A DNA stretch of 43,448 nt from positions 1 to 43,448 of the forward strand of contig DASTHS010000096.1 in the NCBI GenBank assembly GCA_035718085.1, read 5' to 3'. This stretch comes from DASTHS01 sp035718085 (GTDB lineage Bacteria > Actinomycetota > Acidimicrobiia > Acidimicrobiales > Palsa-688). A program made the translations under genes and the position numbers. The notes under the pieces were generated by a model. The model was not told where the DNA came from. It saw only the letters and a program-made list of their open reading frames with translations, and ran no database searches. Below are positions 9,347 to 17,488 of this stretch, in pieces. The number at the start of each line of letters is the position of its first letter. The stretch's first letter is position 1.

Positions 9347-9433
9347 TACCGTCCTCCGCCGCTCGAAATCGGACGAAGCCTGCCAGCCGCACGTGACTAG
9401 GCAACATGGCTCGAAGTGATCAAAGCTGTTCGG

Positions 9434-12082
9434 TCAGCGGCCGGCCAGGCGGCGAATCAGGCGCCGCCCAGGGGCCACCGCCAGAGCGAGCAGCGCCAGG
9501 CCGGCGAGCAGCAGGATGGGACGGTGGGTCTCGGGCAGGGCCGGCGGTGCGCCGCCGGACGGGCCGGCGGTGTTGTAGGCCGGCAGCACGTCGGCGACGG
9601 TCGGCTGGTCGGTGAACTCGCTGGCCGTCGGGGCCGTCGGGAGGGTGGGGGCGGCGTGCACCAAGCTGTAGCTGGTGACGCTGAAGAGCTCGTCGCCCTG
9701 CTTGGGGCCGCCGACGGCGCTGGTGGGCACCGTGAGGTCGATGGTTCCCTGCTTGCCGGTGGTCACCGACCCGGTGACCGCCGTGGTGGCCGGGTAGTAG
9801 ACGAACTTCACGTTGCCGCCACCCTCGACCGGCGCCGCCTCCCCGGCGAAGTAGCTCCACTGCCCGCCGGCCAGCTCGGCGGCGGCGTAGTAGATCGACC
9901 CGCCCGAGTTCCACCGGGTGAGGTAGGTGGCGACCGGACCGCCGGTGGTCGTTGCCGGCGCGGTGGTGTCGAGGTCGGCGACGTCGAGGTGCACGTGGAG
10001 GTGGGTGGCGTCGGCGTAGTCGACGCTGCTGCCGAGCAGCTCGAGCGACGGTGTCGGCGTGGCGACGCCGGCCGGCGCGTTCACCGGCACGACGACGTCG
10101 TGGGGGGCGACGGTCACCGACCCGGTCGGCACGGCGACGGGCGGCACGGTGCCGACGCTGGAGTAGAGGCTCGGCCCGCTGGCCTGCTGCACGAACTCGG
10201 CGAGCGACGGGTTGGCCACCCCGCCGTTGGCGGCGCCCGAGGGCACGTCGGCGCCGAGCTTGTTGTTGCCGTCGGCGAAGCTGATGACCGCTCGGCCGCT
10301 CGGGTCGAGCGCCACCCGGAAGAAGTCGCCCAGGTTGCGGTCGCCGGCGGGGCCGGTGTCGGTGGTGCAGCCCAGGCCTGAGAGGCAGATGGGCTCGTCG
10401 TGGTTGGGGCGGTCGGTGACCAGGTTCTGGGTGAAGTGCGGCGCGGCGGAGGCGGCGTCGAGGCTCTGCACCAGGTAGACGTTCCACGGGCCGGTGTTGG
10501 TGGTGGGGGCGTCCACCTTGGGCGAGCCGTAGAAGACGACGTCGACACGGCCGCCGTCACCGGCGACGATCCAGGGCATCACGGTGGTGTGCACGGGGGC
10601 GGCGTTGATCTGGACCGGCGCCGACCACGTCTGGCCCCCGTCGCTCGAGTGGGTGAGCATCACCGCGTAGGTCTTGGCGTCGGTGTAGGCCTCGTAGACG
10701 GTGCCGGAGCGGTCGACGGCCACCGTGGGGAACAGGACGTTGGCGGCGCCGGGGACGGCCGTGAACTCCTTGAACACGGTGAACTTGTCGCCGAGCACGC
10801 CGCTGGGGTTGATGGCGGCCACGCTGATGCCGTCGCCCCGGGTGAAGGCCAGGTAGGTGGTGCCCGCGTAGGGGCTCGTGGCGCTGTCGTCGGTCACCGC
10901 ATTGCCGGCGATCGACACGTCGCTCATGCACGGTGTCGCCTCGGCCGGCACCGCGCTGGTGGTGCACAGGGAGGTGAAGGCCAGCTGGGCGGCGCCCGCA
11001 GCGTTGGGGGCCTTCGCCAGGGGGGCGTACTTGATGTACTCGCCGTAGGGCTTCGACAGGAACGAGTCGGTGACCCCGGCGTCCTCGCTCACCAGGCCGT
11101 CGCGGTAGATGTACCACTCGACCCCGTGGACGGTGTCGGTCGACAACCACTGCCGGTCGGGGAAGTTGTTGACGTTGCTCTGGTCGTTGGCCAGGCAGGC
11201 GCTGGTGAAGGTGTTGCCCCGGTCGCTGCTCACCGCCGCGGGCACCACCGGCGCGCCTCCCAGGTCGATGAAGTACAGGTTGCCGTTGGGGTCGGTGGCC
11301 AGGTCGCTGTCACCGCCGCCGGGGCAGGTGGTGTTCTTGCCCGTGGTGGCTGCCGGCGTGGGCACGCCCAGGGTGTGGAAGGTCTTGCCGCCGTCGGTGG
11401 ACCGGTCGACGAACGACAGGGTGGTCGAGAAGCCGAAGATCGGGCTCTCGTAGATCGTGCCGTCCAGCGCAGTCTGGATGGTCGGCTCGGTGCCGGTGCG
11501 GATGGGGTCGGCGATGGTCTCCCGCCCGAAGCTCATGTCGGCCGTCGGGAACGTCTGCTCCGGGGTGATCGGCGCCGAGCTCACCGAGGCGCTGCCCGTG
11601 TAGGTGCCCCCGTCGCCGGTGTCGCCGTCGACCTCGACGGTGTAGGTGCCGGGGGCCACGTAGGCCACGGAGGTGGTGGCGTCCGCCACGCCGCTGGCCT
11701 GGCTGGCCAGCACGTCGCCGGCGGCGTCGAGGATGGCGATGTCGAGGCCGGCTCCGTCGCTGCTCACGGCGCTGGCGGTCAGGGTGATGTCGTTGGCGGC
11801 GGCGAAGCCGGCCGGGGCGTTGACGACCACCGGGGTGCGCTCACAGGTGCTCTGGTCGCACCCCGTGGTCGACGGCGGCCCGAGCGGGTCCGACGTCCCG
11901 GTCAGTGCAGCGCCCTGCCAGGTGGTGGTGGCGGCGCCGGGCTCGCCGACGTAGAGCGATTGCGACCCAGCCGCGTGCGCCGAGCTCGAGACGTTGGCCA
12001 GGGCGGTCAGCCCCAGCGCCACGCACGCCAGGCGCGCTCCGTGCCGCCGGGTCGAGACCCGCAGACCACCGATCATCCTCAT
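9434..12082 (-). CDS. BNR/Asp-box repeat surface protein (sialidase-like propeller)
   Basis: An 882-residue exported protein. The frame is open further upstream, but the ATG at 12082 has AGGAGG just before it and gives a signal peptide (basic start, LACVALGLTALANVSSSAHA). After about 45 residues there is a bacterial pre-peptidase C-terminal-like beta domain (VVVNAPAGF to YTVEVDGDTG). A beta-propeller-like region follows with Asp-box motifs STDGGKTF (about 228), SSDRGNTF (about 285) and SSDGGQTW. A further beta-rich region leads to LPETHRP, a hydrophobic helix and an RRLIRRLAGR tail, a sorting-signal-like end. Asp boxes occur in sialidases but also in many non-enzymatic propellers, and no sialidase catalytic set was recognised, so an enzymatic role is not claimed. 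Confidence 0.8.
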   Translation of the reverse strand: MRMIGGLRVSTRRHGARLACVALGLTALANVSSSAHAAGSQSLYVGEPGAATTTWQGAALTGTSDPLGPPSTTGCDQSTCERTPVVVNAPAGFAAANDITLTASAVSSDGAGLDIAILDAAGDVLASQASGVADATTSVAYVAPGTYTVEVDGDTGDGGTYTGSASVSSAPITPEQTFPTADMSFGRETIADPIRTGTEPTIQTALDGTIYESPIFGFSTTLSFVDRSTDGGKTFHTLGVPTPAATTGKNTTCPGGGDSDLATDPNGNLYFIDLGGAPVVPAAVSSDRGNTFTSACLANDQSNVNNFPDRQWLSTDTVHGVEWYIYRDGLVSEDAGVTDSFLSKPYGEYIKYAPLAKAPNAAGAAQLAFTSLCTTSAVPAEATPCMSDVSIAGNAVTDDSATSPYAGTTYLAFTRGDGISVAAINPSGVLGDKFTVFKEFTAVPGAANVLFPTVAVDRSGTVYEAYTDAKTYAVMLTHSSDGGQTWSAPVQINAAPVHTTVMPWIVAGDGGRVDVVFYGSPKVDAPTTNTGPWNVYLVQSLDAASAAPHFTQNLVTDRPNHDEPICLSGLGCTTDTGPAGDRNLGDFFRVALDPSGRAVISFADGNNKLGADVPSGAANGGVANPSLAEFVQQASGPSLYSSVGTVPPVAVPTGSVTVAPHDVVVPVNAPAGVATPTPSLELLGSSVDYADATHLHVHLDVADLDTTAPATTTGGPVATYLTRWNSGGSIYYAAAELAGGQWSYFAGEAAPVEGGGNVKFVYYPATTAVTGSVTTGKQGTIDLTVPTSAVGGPKQGDELFSVTSYSLVHAAPTLPTAPTASEFTDQPTVADVLPAYNTAGPSGGAPPALPETHRPILLLAGLALLALAVAPGRRLIRRLAGR

Positions 12083-12121
12083 GTCCCTCCTGCTGGGAGC
12101 CCCTGTGCCCCGAATGCCCGG

Positions 12122-12150
12122 AATGTACACAACTGCTCCAGAGGCCTCAA
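12122..12150 (-). promoter_or_regulatory. Promoter of the BNR surface protein gene
   Basis: On the minus strand TTGAGG (-35, 12150-12145) and TACATT (-10, 12127-12122) are separated by exactly 17 bases. The start site would be near 12115, leaving a leader of about 33 bases with the AGGAGG site before the ATG at 12082. Confidence 0.5.
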
Positions 12151-12236
12151 GTGGCGAAACATGCCATTCACGCGTCCGGCCGGTTCGCCGGTGGCCCGGC
12201 CAGTGCCGGCGACGCGGAGAGGGCAGGATCGGTGGC

Positions 12237-13685
12237 GTGGACGACGCAGCCGGCCGGAGGGGGAGGTGGCGCCGGGCCAAGTCGCCGCCCACCCCCGGCC
12301 TCGTGGCCGTGACCCGCGGGGCATGGGCGGGGTTCGTGGTGCTCTTCTTCGGCGACCTGGCCACGCTCTATCGCGGGCGGGGCAGCGGCCTGGTGCTCTA
12401 CTGGGTGGCGGCGCTGGGCTACGCCGTCGCCGGCCACCGGGCGGCCGCGGCGAGCCCCGGCGCCTGGCGGGTGGCCGCCCGAGATGGTGCCGTCGCCGCC
12501 GTGTGCGCCTACGCCTTGACCGTGCCGCTGCGGGTCGAGTCGCATTCCGGGGTGAGTGCCCTGGGCACCGCACTGGCCGTCGCCGTGGCGGCTGCGGTCG
12601 GTGCCGGCGCCGCCGCCATCGCCGGTCGGGCCGGCCGCCCCCAGCCGGGCGCCGCCGTGGCAGCAGGGGGCGGCACCGGAGCCACCCAGGCCGCCCCTGG
12701 CGCGGCCGCCCCGGACGACGCTGCCGTGCCCCCGGCGGCGCCGAGGGCGGCCACCGCCGCCGTCGCAGGGGGCGCCCCGGTGAGCGTGGCCGGTCGTTGG
12801 CCGGTGGTGCGCGAGCTGCTCGTGCTGCCCGACGGCCGCCGGTTGCAGTGGATCGCCGCGGGACCCCCCGACGGCCTCCCGCTCGTGTTCCACCACGCCA
12901 GCCCTGGCTCGGCGGGGGCCTGGCGCGGCGCCGTCGGCGCCGCCGCCGGGCGCGGGCTGCGGCTGGTGACCTACAGCCGGCCGGGCTACGCCGCCAGCAC
13001 CGCGTGCCCCGACCGGCGCGTGGTCGACACCGCCGCCGACGTCGCCGCCCTCCTCGACGCCCTGGGCGCCGAGCGGTTCGCGACTGTCGGCTGGGCGGGT
13101 GGGGCGGCCCACGCCCTGGCGTGCGCCGCCCGGCTCGGCGATCGTTGCGAGGCGGCCGCCGTGATCGCCGCCCTGGCGCCGCGCCTCGCGTTCGGGCACG
13201 GCTGGTTCGACGGCATGCACCCCGACGCCGCCGACGAGCTGCACCTGGCCGTGCGCGGGCGAGCGCCCCTCTCCGACGCCCTCGGCGCCGTGGCCGGCGC
13301 GCTCGCCGGCGCCTCCACCGACCGGGTGGCCGACGCCATGGAGGGGGGCCTGGCGGAGGTCGACCAGCGGGCGCTGGCCGGCCCCTTCGCCGACTACCTG
13401 GCAGCCACGATCCGGGCCGGTGTGGCCGCTGGCGTCGACGGGTGGGTCGACGACCACCTGGCCGCGGCCGGCGCCTGGGGGTTCGACCTGGTCGAGGTCG
13501 GCGTGCCGGTGCGGGTCGTCGTGGGTGCCGACGACCGTGTCGCGCCGCCCGCGCACAGCAGGTGGCTGGCGAAGCGGCTGCCGGCCGCCAGGCTCGAGGT
13601 GGTCGCCGGCGGCGGCCACCTCTCGGTCGTGGCCACCGCCGTCGCCGACTTCGCCGGCGAGCTGGCCGCGGAGGCCGGCCGCTAG
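12237..13685 (+). CDS. Membrane-anchored alpha/beta-hydrolase-fold protein lacking the nucleophile serine
   Basis: About 482 residues from the GTG at 12237, which follows a GAGAGGGCAGG stretch. The open frame begins earlier, but that part overlaps the divergent gene and has no coding character. Residues about 25-125 hold four hydrophobic segments, then an Ala/Pro-rich linker. From about 185 there is an alpha/beta-hydrolase domain: VFHHASPGS (oxyanion region), YSRPGYAAS, the nucleophile elbow, GADDRVAP with D433, and GGGHLS with H461. The elbow reads GWAGGAAHA, with GCG (Ala287) where these enzymes carry serine. Asp and His are kept, so the fold is probably intact but hydrolysis is not expected. 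It converges on the LLM gene. Confidence 0.8.
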   Translation: MDDAAGRRGRWRRAKSPPTPGLVAVTRGAWAGFVVLFFGDLATLYRGRGSGLVLYWVAALGYAVAGHRAAAASPGAWRVAARDGAVAAVCAYALTVPLRVESHSGVSALGTALAVAVAAAVGAGAAAIAGRAGRPQPGAAVAAGGGTGATQAAPGAAAPDDAAVPPAAPRAATAAVAGGAPVSVAGRWPVVRELLVLPDGRRLQWIAAGPPDGLPLVFHHASPGSAGAWRGAVGAAAGRGLRLVTYSRPGYAASTACPDRRVVDTAADVAALLDALGAERFATVGWAGGAAHALACAARLGDRCEAAAVIAALAPRLAFGHGWFDGMHPDAADELHLAVRGRAPLSDALGAVAGALAGASTDRVADAMEGGLAEVDQRALAGPFADYLAATIRAGVAAGVDGWVDDHLAAAGAWGFDLVEVGVPVRVVVGADDRVAPPAHSRWLAKRLPAARLEVVAGGGHLSVVATAVADFAGELAAEAGR

Positions 13686-13695
13686 GCGGCCGGCC
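13673..13695. terminator. Bidirectional terminator hairpin with the stop codon as its loop
   Basis: A perfect 10-bp stem (GGCCGGCCGC with GCGGCCGGCC) whose three-base loop is the TAG stop of the hydrolase-fold gene. The LLM gene stop lies 5 bases beyond. It can serve both converging transcripts. Confidence 0.6.
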
Positions 13696-13699
13696 CCGC

Positions 13700-14749
13700 T
13701 CAGGCCACCAGCTCTTTGACCGTCTCGATCAGCCCGACGGGCGACTCGCCGCGGGGCGGGATCGGCGTGACCTGCAGGTTGGTGACCCCCACCTCGCGCA
13801 GGGCGGCGATGCGCTCGGCGACGAACGACTTCGGCCCGATCAGGGAGACCGACGCCAGCAGCTCCTCGGGGACGGCGGCGGCCGCCTCCTGCTTCTTGCC
13901 GTCGAGGTAGAGGTCCTGGATCAGCTCTGCCTCCTTCTCGAAGCCGTACCGGCGGCAGAGGGAGTTGTAGAAGTTCTTCCCGCGAGCGCCCATGCCGCCG
14001 ATGTAGAGGGCCAGCTGCGGCCGGGCCAGGTCGCGCAGGGCGAGCACGTCGTCTCCCTCGCCGATGGCCAGGGCGCCGCCGGCGGTGACCTCGAGCTCGC
14101 CGAGGTCGGCCGACCGCTTGGCCCGGCCGGCGTCGAGGGCGGCACCGAAGACATCCTTGGCCCGCTCGGGGAGGAAGAAGATCGGCATCCACCCGTCGGC
14201 GATCTCCGCGGTCAGCTCCACGTTCTTCTCGCCGATCGACGCGATCCAGACGGGGATCCGGTCGCGCACCGGGTGGGAGATGATCTTGAGCGCCTTGCCC
14301 AGCCCGGTGCCCTGCCCTTCGGGCAGGGGCAGGTGGTAGTAGCGGCCGTCGTGGGTGACGGGCCCCTCGCGCCTCCACACCTGCCGGCAGATCTGCACGA
14401 CCTCGCGGGTGCGGCCGAGCGGCGCGTCGTAGGGGACGCCGTGCCAGCCCTCGACCACCTGGGGGCCGGACGCGCCGAGCCCGAGCTCGAAGCGACCGCC
14501 GGAGAGGGCGTCGAGCCCGGCGGCGGTCATCGCCAGCAAGGTCGGGGTGCGGGTGTAGATCGGCAGGATGCCCGAGGTGATGGTCACCCGTTCGGTCTTC
14601 GCCGCCAGGTAGCCCATGAAGCTGACCCCGTCGAAGCCGTAGGCCTCGGCGACCCAGACCATGTCGAGGCCGGCCTTCTCCATCTCGGCGACCTGGCGGG
14701 CCGACTGCTCGAAGCCGCCGGCATAGCTCAGCTGCGTGCTGATCTTCAC
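13700..14749 (-). CDS. LLM-class F420-dependent oxidoreductase
   Basis: A luciferase-like monooxygenase-fold flavin/F420 oxidoreductase, 349 residues. Features include the N-terminal MKISTQLSY strand, DMVWVAEAYGFD, TSGILPIYTRTP, RFELGLGASGPQVVEGWHG (about 85-103), a central IPVWIASIGEKNVELTAEIADGW-type segment and a C-terminal GVTNLQVTP. This pattern is the F420-dependent subfamily common in actinobacteria; the substrate cannot be inferred. The start is GTG with CCCTCC (14758-14763 on the plus strand) giving a Shine-Dalgarno 8 bases upstream. The start overlaps the stop of the truncated tetR remnant by 4 bases (GTGA), so it was the second gene of a tetR operon. Since the tetR promoter region appears deleted, present expression is uncertain. 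Confidence 0.9.
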   Translation of the reverse strand: MKISTQLSYAGGFEQSARQVAEMEKAGLDMVWVAEAYGFDGVSFMGYLAAKTERVTITSGILPIYTRTPTLLAMTAAGLDALSGGRFELGLGASGPQVVEGWHGVPYDAPLGRTREVVQICRQVWRREGPVTHDGRYYHLPLPEGQGTGLGKALKIISHPVRDRIPVWIASIGEKNVELTAEIADGWMPIFFLPERAKDVFGAALDAGRAKRSADLGELEVTAGGALAIGEGDDVLALRDLARPQLALYIGGMGARGKNFYNSLCRRYGFEKEAELIQDLYLDGKKQEAAAAVPEELLASVSLIGPKSFVAERIAALREVGVTNLQVTPIPPRGESPVGLIETVKELVA

Positions 14750-15189
14750 GGTTGGGTCCCCTCCGTCTCGGCGTGCGCCGGAACGCTAGCTGGCCGCTGC
14801 AGGGGCGCCCCGGCTGCGACGGCGCCGAACTCGGCCATCACCTCGCCAGCCACCGCGCCGAGAGGTCGGCGGTCACCCGCCGCCCAGCGCGCCATCGCCA
14901 CCCGCAGCACCGACATGCCCGCGTCTGCGGCCAGCGCCGCCGCCGGGTCGGCCACCCCCCGCCGACGGAGGGCCTCGGCCACGGCGGCGGCGTAGTCGGC
15001 CAGCTTGGCCGCCTCCCGCTCGCGCAGCTCGCGGTTGGCCGCGATCACCTCGAGGCGGCGGCGGGCCAGTTCCGGTCGCGCCTGGCCGAGCACGGCGGCG
15101 GCAGCGTCGATGCCGCATGCCACTGCAGCAAGGGGGCTGGCTGCGACGGGTGCGGCGGCGACGGCCTCGACGACCGCGCTGCGCAACGC
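14746..15189 (-). pseudogene. 3' remnant of a TetR-family regulator gene
   Basis: The last about 148 codons of a TetR-type regulator. The protein segment LRSAVVEAVAAAP, then RRRLEVIAANRELREREAAK and LADYAAAVAEALRRRGV, then DPAAALAADAGMSVLRVAMA, is typical of the ligand-binding C-terminal half of TetR proteins from actinobacteria. The N-terminal helix-turn-helix is missing: upstream of about 15189 the frame runs into the antisense of the SDR remnant. The remnant cannot bind DNA in the usual way. Its stop still overlaps the LLM oxidoreductase start by GTGA. Confidence 0.7.
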
Positions 15190-15532
15190 CTCACTCGTCG
15201 GCGAGGGCGCCAACCGCTGGCCGGCCGTGCACGTGGCCGACGCCGCCCGCCTGGTGCGCCTCGCCGTGGAGGGGGCGCCCCCGGGCTCGGTGCTGCACGC
15301 GGCGGCCGAGAACGTGCCCTTCCGGTCGATCGCCGAGTCCATCGGGCGCCAGCTCGAGGTGCCGGCGGCCGGGGTGGCGGCCGAGGCCGCCGGCGCCCAC
15401 TTCGGGCCGCTCGGCGCCTTCGCCGGCCTCGACATGCCGGTCACCTCGGCGCGCACCCAGGAGCTGGTCGGCTGGCGCCCCACGGGCCCGACGTTGCTCG
15501 ACGACCTCGACGCCGGCCGCTACACCCGTTAG
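15190..15532 (+). pseudogene. 3' remnant of an SDR / NAD-dependent epimerase gene
   Basis: The C-terminal about 113 residues of an extended-SDR protein: VGEGANRWPAVHVADAARL, PPGSVLHAAAENVPFRSIAE, HFGPLGAFAGLDMP and ELVGWRPTGPTLLDDL are characteristic of the substrate-binding end of this family. The Rossmann glycine motif and the YxxxK site are absent, and left of about 15190 the frame is antisense to the tetR remnant. It ends at TAG 15530-15532, overlapping the stop of the converging gene. It was evidently a divergent neighbour of the tetR gene. Confidence 0.72.
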
Positions 15533-16317
15533 CGGCGCCGCCGGGAGGTGTCGCAGGCCCCCATCACCACCTGGGTGACCCGGGCCCGGGCCGCCGGCTC
15601 GACGGCGGCGGTGCCGGCGGCGAGCGCGGCCCGCACGTCGGGGTGCTCGTAGAGCACCCACCGGCACAGCATGCCGTCGTCCATCCAGGCGGCGAGGTCC
15701 GCGGCGGCGCACCCGAGGCGCACCCGGCCGGCGACCACCGCGGCGCGGGCCTCGGTCCACGACCAGCCGGCGGTGGCGGCCATCAGGCCCCGGGCGCTGA
15801 TCGGCCGCCTGCCGGCGGTGGTGACCAGGCCGGCGGCGGGGTGCAGGGCGGCGGCCAACGGCCATTCGAGGGGGCCGAGCTCGGCGGCGGCCGTCGCCAG
15901 CTCGACCAGCCACTCCACGCCGAGGATGGCGCCGACCGGCGCGGTGGCGGGGTCGGTGGGCAGACCGAGCACCCGGCGGATCGTGTCGGGCACCCGGCCG
16001 ATCGCCGGGCCGGGGGCGCCGGCCACCTCGTCGCCCTCGAGCCACAGGCGACTCGCCGACCGGCCGGCCCGGTCGAGCACGTACGCCACCCGCCCCCGTC
16101 GGGGCGGCCCCGGCCGGTCGGTGGGCCTGGCGGTGGCTCCGGTGACCGTGCCCACGGCCCACACGTCGGGCGGGGCCACGAGACCGATCAGGTCGGAGGG
16201 CTCGAGGTGCAGGCTCAGGTCGCTGGGCTCACCCTCCGGGCCGTGGAACGACCCCCACACCGGGGGGCCGTCGTCACCGGCTGCGTCGAGCAGGGCGTCG
16301 AGCACGTCGTCGATCAT
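15529..16317 (-). CDS. Actinobacterial protein of unknown function, 262 aa
   Basis: Not recognised. The ATG at 16317 is chosen because GAGAGGAG lies 8 bases upstream; a GTG at 16326 would fall inside that ribosome-binding site. No signal peptide or membrane helix. The N-terminal half (VWGSFHGPEGEPSDLSLHLE, then VAYVLDRAGRSASRLWLEGD) looks like a small alpha/beta domain. The C-terminal half has an Ala-rich helical region with ISARGLMAATAGWSWTEARA and RWVLYEHPDVRAAL. Its stop overlaps that of the converging SDR remnant. Good codon use and a strong start support a real gene. Confidence 0.75.
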   Translation of the reverse strand: MIDDVLDALLDAAGDDGPPVWGSFHGPEGEPSDLSLHLEPSDLIGLVAPPDVWAVGTVTGATARPTDRPGPPRRGRVAYVLDRAGRSASRLWLEGDEVAGAPGPAIGRVPDTIRRVLGLPTDPATAPVGAILGVEWLVELATAAAELGPLEWPLAAALHPAAGLVTTAGRRPISARGLMAATAGWSWTEARAAVVAGRVRLGCAAADLAAWMDDGMLCRWVLYEHPDVRAALAAGTAAVEPAARARVTQVVMGACDTSRRRR

Positions 16318-16408
16318 TCGGATCACTCCTCTCGTGGGAACGAGGGGGTGGTCCGCGAACCCCGAGCTGGCGGCGGTTCGGTGACCGCGCCGGGGACCTG
16401 CGACGACC

Positions 16409-17488
16409 CTACCGGGCGGGTGCGACCGCCGGGAGGCTCAGGCGCGCCCGGAGCTTGCCGGCGTCGTCGCGGTCGAGCTCCAGGCGGCCGTCGAGGGGCT
16501 CCAGGGCGGCGAGCACCTCGGCGGTCTCGTCGGCGACGGTGTCGGGCCCGTCGAAGTCGTCGCAGACCAGCACGGCGAGCAAGCGACCGGCGAAGGCGTG
16601 AACGTAGAGGTCGTAGCCCTGGGCGTGGCGGGCCAACACCGCGAGCAGCGACTGCACCGCCCGCAGGGCCACCACCGCCGCCGCCCCGGCCGGCACCGGG
16701 TCGAGGTCGACCCGCAGCGTGCCCGGCGTGCCGGTCTCCTCCCGCAGGCGGGCCACCTCGTCGGCGAGGGCGGCCGCCAGGTCGGCGGCGGCTGGCATCG
16801 TCGGCTCGGCGGTCGACATCGCCGCATCTAGGCGACGGGCGCGCGCCCGGTCGAGCACGTCGAGGGCCCACAGGGCGTCGAGCGCCGGCGCTGCCGGCAG
16901 TGCGGTGACCGACCCGGGCGGGACGGCTGGGGCGACCACATCGGCGAGGGGGTCCCAGGGTGCGGCAGGCGGCTCGGCGTGGGCGTCCTCCGCCGCCGGC
17001 GGCCCGGACCCCGCTCCACCGGTGACTGCGGCCACCGACGCCTCGGCCACCGACGCCTCGGGCATCGACGCCTCGGGCATCGACGCCGGGGCCGCCGTCG
17101 CCGGGTTGACCGACGCCGGGGGCACCGACGCCGGGGGCCCCGATGCAGGGTTGACCGACGCGGCCGGCCGCGCCGCTGCCTCGTCGGGGCCGGCGGCAGT
17201 CGGAGGTGCCGGCTCGGACCCCCCGCCGTCGGTGCCGGCCGCCCCCACCCGTTCGGCCCCCGCCGGGCCGGCCGCCGCGCTCGCAGCTTCCTTCAACGCC
17301 TGCTCCGCGGCCCGACGGGCCTCGTTGGCCTCCTCGAGCGCCGCCTCCGCACGCACCCGGGCGCCGTCGGCGGCCTCGGCCCGCCGCCCCATGCTGGCGG
17401 CCCGGGCCCGGGCCTTGGCCCCCGCCCGGGCCTGGGCGGCGATGATCGCCACGGCGACGACCGCCACGACGATCAGGGCGACGGTCAC
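16409..17488 (-). CDS. Membrane-anchored coiled-coil protein with a degenerate histidine-kinase-like ATPase domain
   Basis: 359 residues starting with a GTG that overlaps the aspS stop (GTGA), so it is coupled to aspS. Residues 2-18 form a membrane helix. A charged Ala/Glu/Arg-rich coiled coil follows (about 20-72), then a low-complexity linker with an imperfect PASxx repeat (110-154). The C-terminal part (about 205-353) recalls the dimerisation and ATPase region of NarL/LiaS-type sensor kinases: an LREETGTPGTLRVDLDP stretch, a helix LLAVLARHAQGYDLYVHAF in the place of the N-box, and VCDDFDG (308-314) in the place of the DDGxG loop. The N-box asparagine and the glycines are not kept, so ATP use is doubtful. 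The domain assignment is inference; the gene itself is secure. Confidence 0.75.
   Translation of the reverse strand: MTVALIVVAVVAVAIIAAQARAGAKARARAASMGRRAEAADGARVRAEAALEEANEARRAAEQALKEAASAAAGPAGAERVGAAGTDGGGSEPAPPTAAGPDEAAARPAASVNPASGPPASVPPASVNPATAAPASMPEASMPEASVAEASVAAVTGGAGSGPPAAEDAHAEPPAAPWDPLADVVAPAVPPGSVTALPAAPALDALWALDVLDRARARRLDAAMSTAEPTMPAAADLAAALADEVARLREETGTPGTLRVDLDPVPAGAAAVVALRAVQSLLAVLARHAQGYDLYVHAFAGRLLAVLVCDDFDGPDTVADETAEVLAALEPLDGRLELDRDDAGKLRARLSLPAVAPAR
17027..17161 (-). repeat. Imperfect 15-bp tandem repeat coding PASxx units
   Basis: About nine degenerate 15-base units (consensus near GACGCCTCGGGCATC on the plus strand) code an Ala/Ser/Pro linker in the aspS-coupled protein. 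Units vary at several bases, so it is an old repeat rather than a recent slippage product. Confidence 0.6.

Noticed and set aside
10400..14995. A plus-strand open frame of more than 1500 codons
   Set aside because: It spans genes on both strands, is Gly/Arg/Val low-complexity, and arises because stops are rare in GC-rich DNA.
15005..15532. The SDR remnant read as a complete 175-residue gene
   Set aside because: The first about 62 codons are antisense to the tetR remnant and carry no SDR features; the Rossmann half is missing.
17027..17161. Possible CRISPR-like or satellite repeat
   Set aside because: Units are contiguous, degenerate and in frame with a protein linker, with no spacers.
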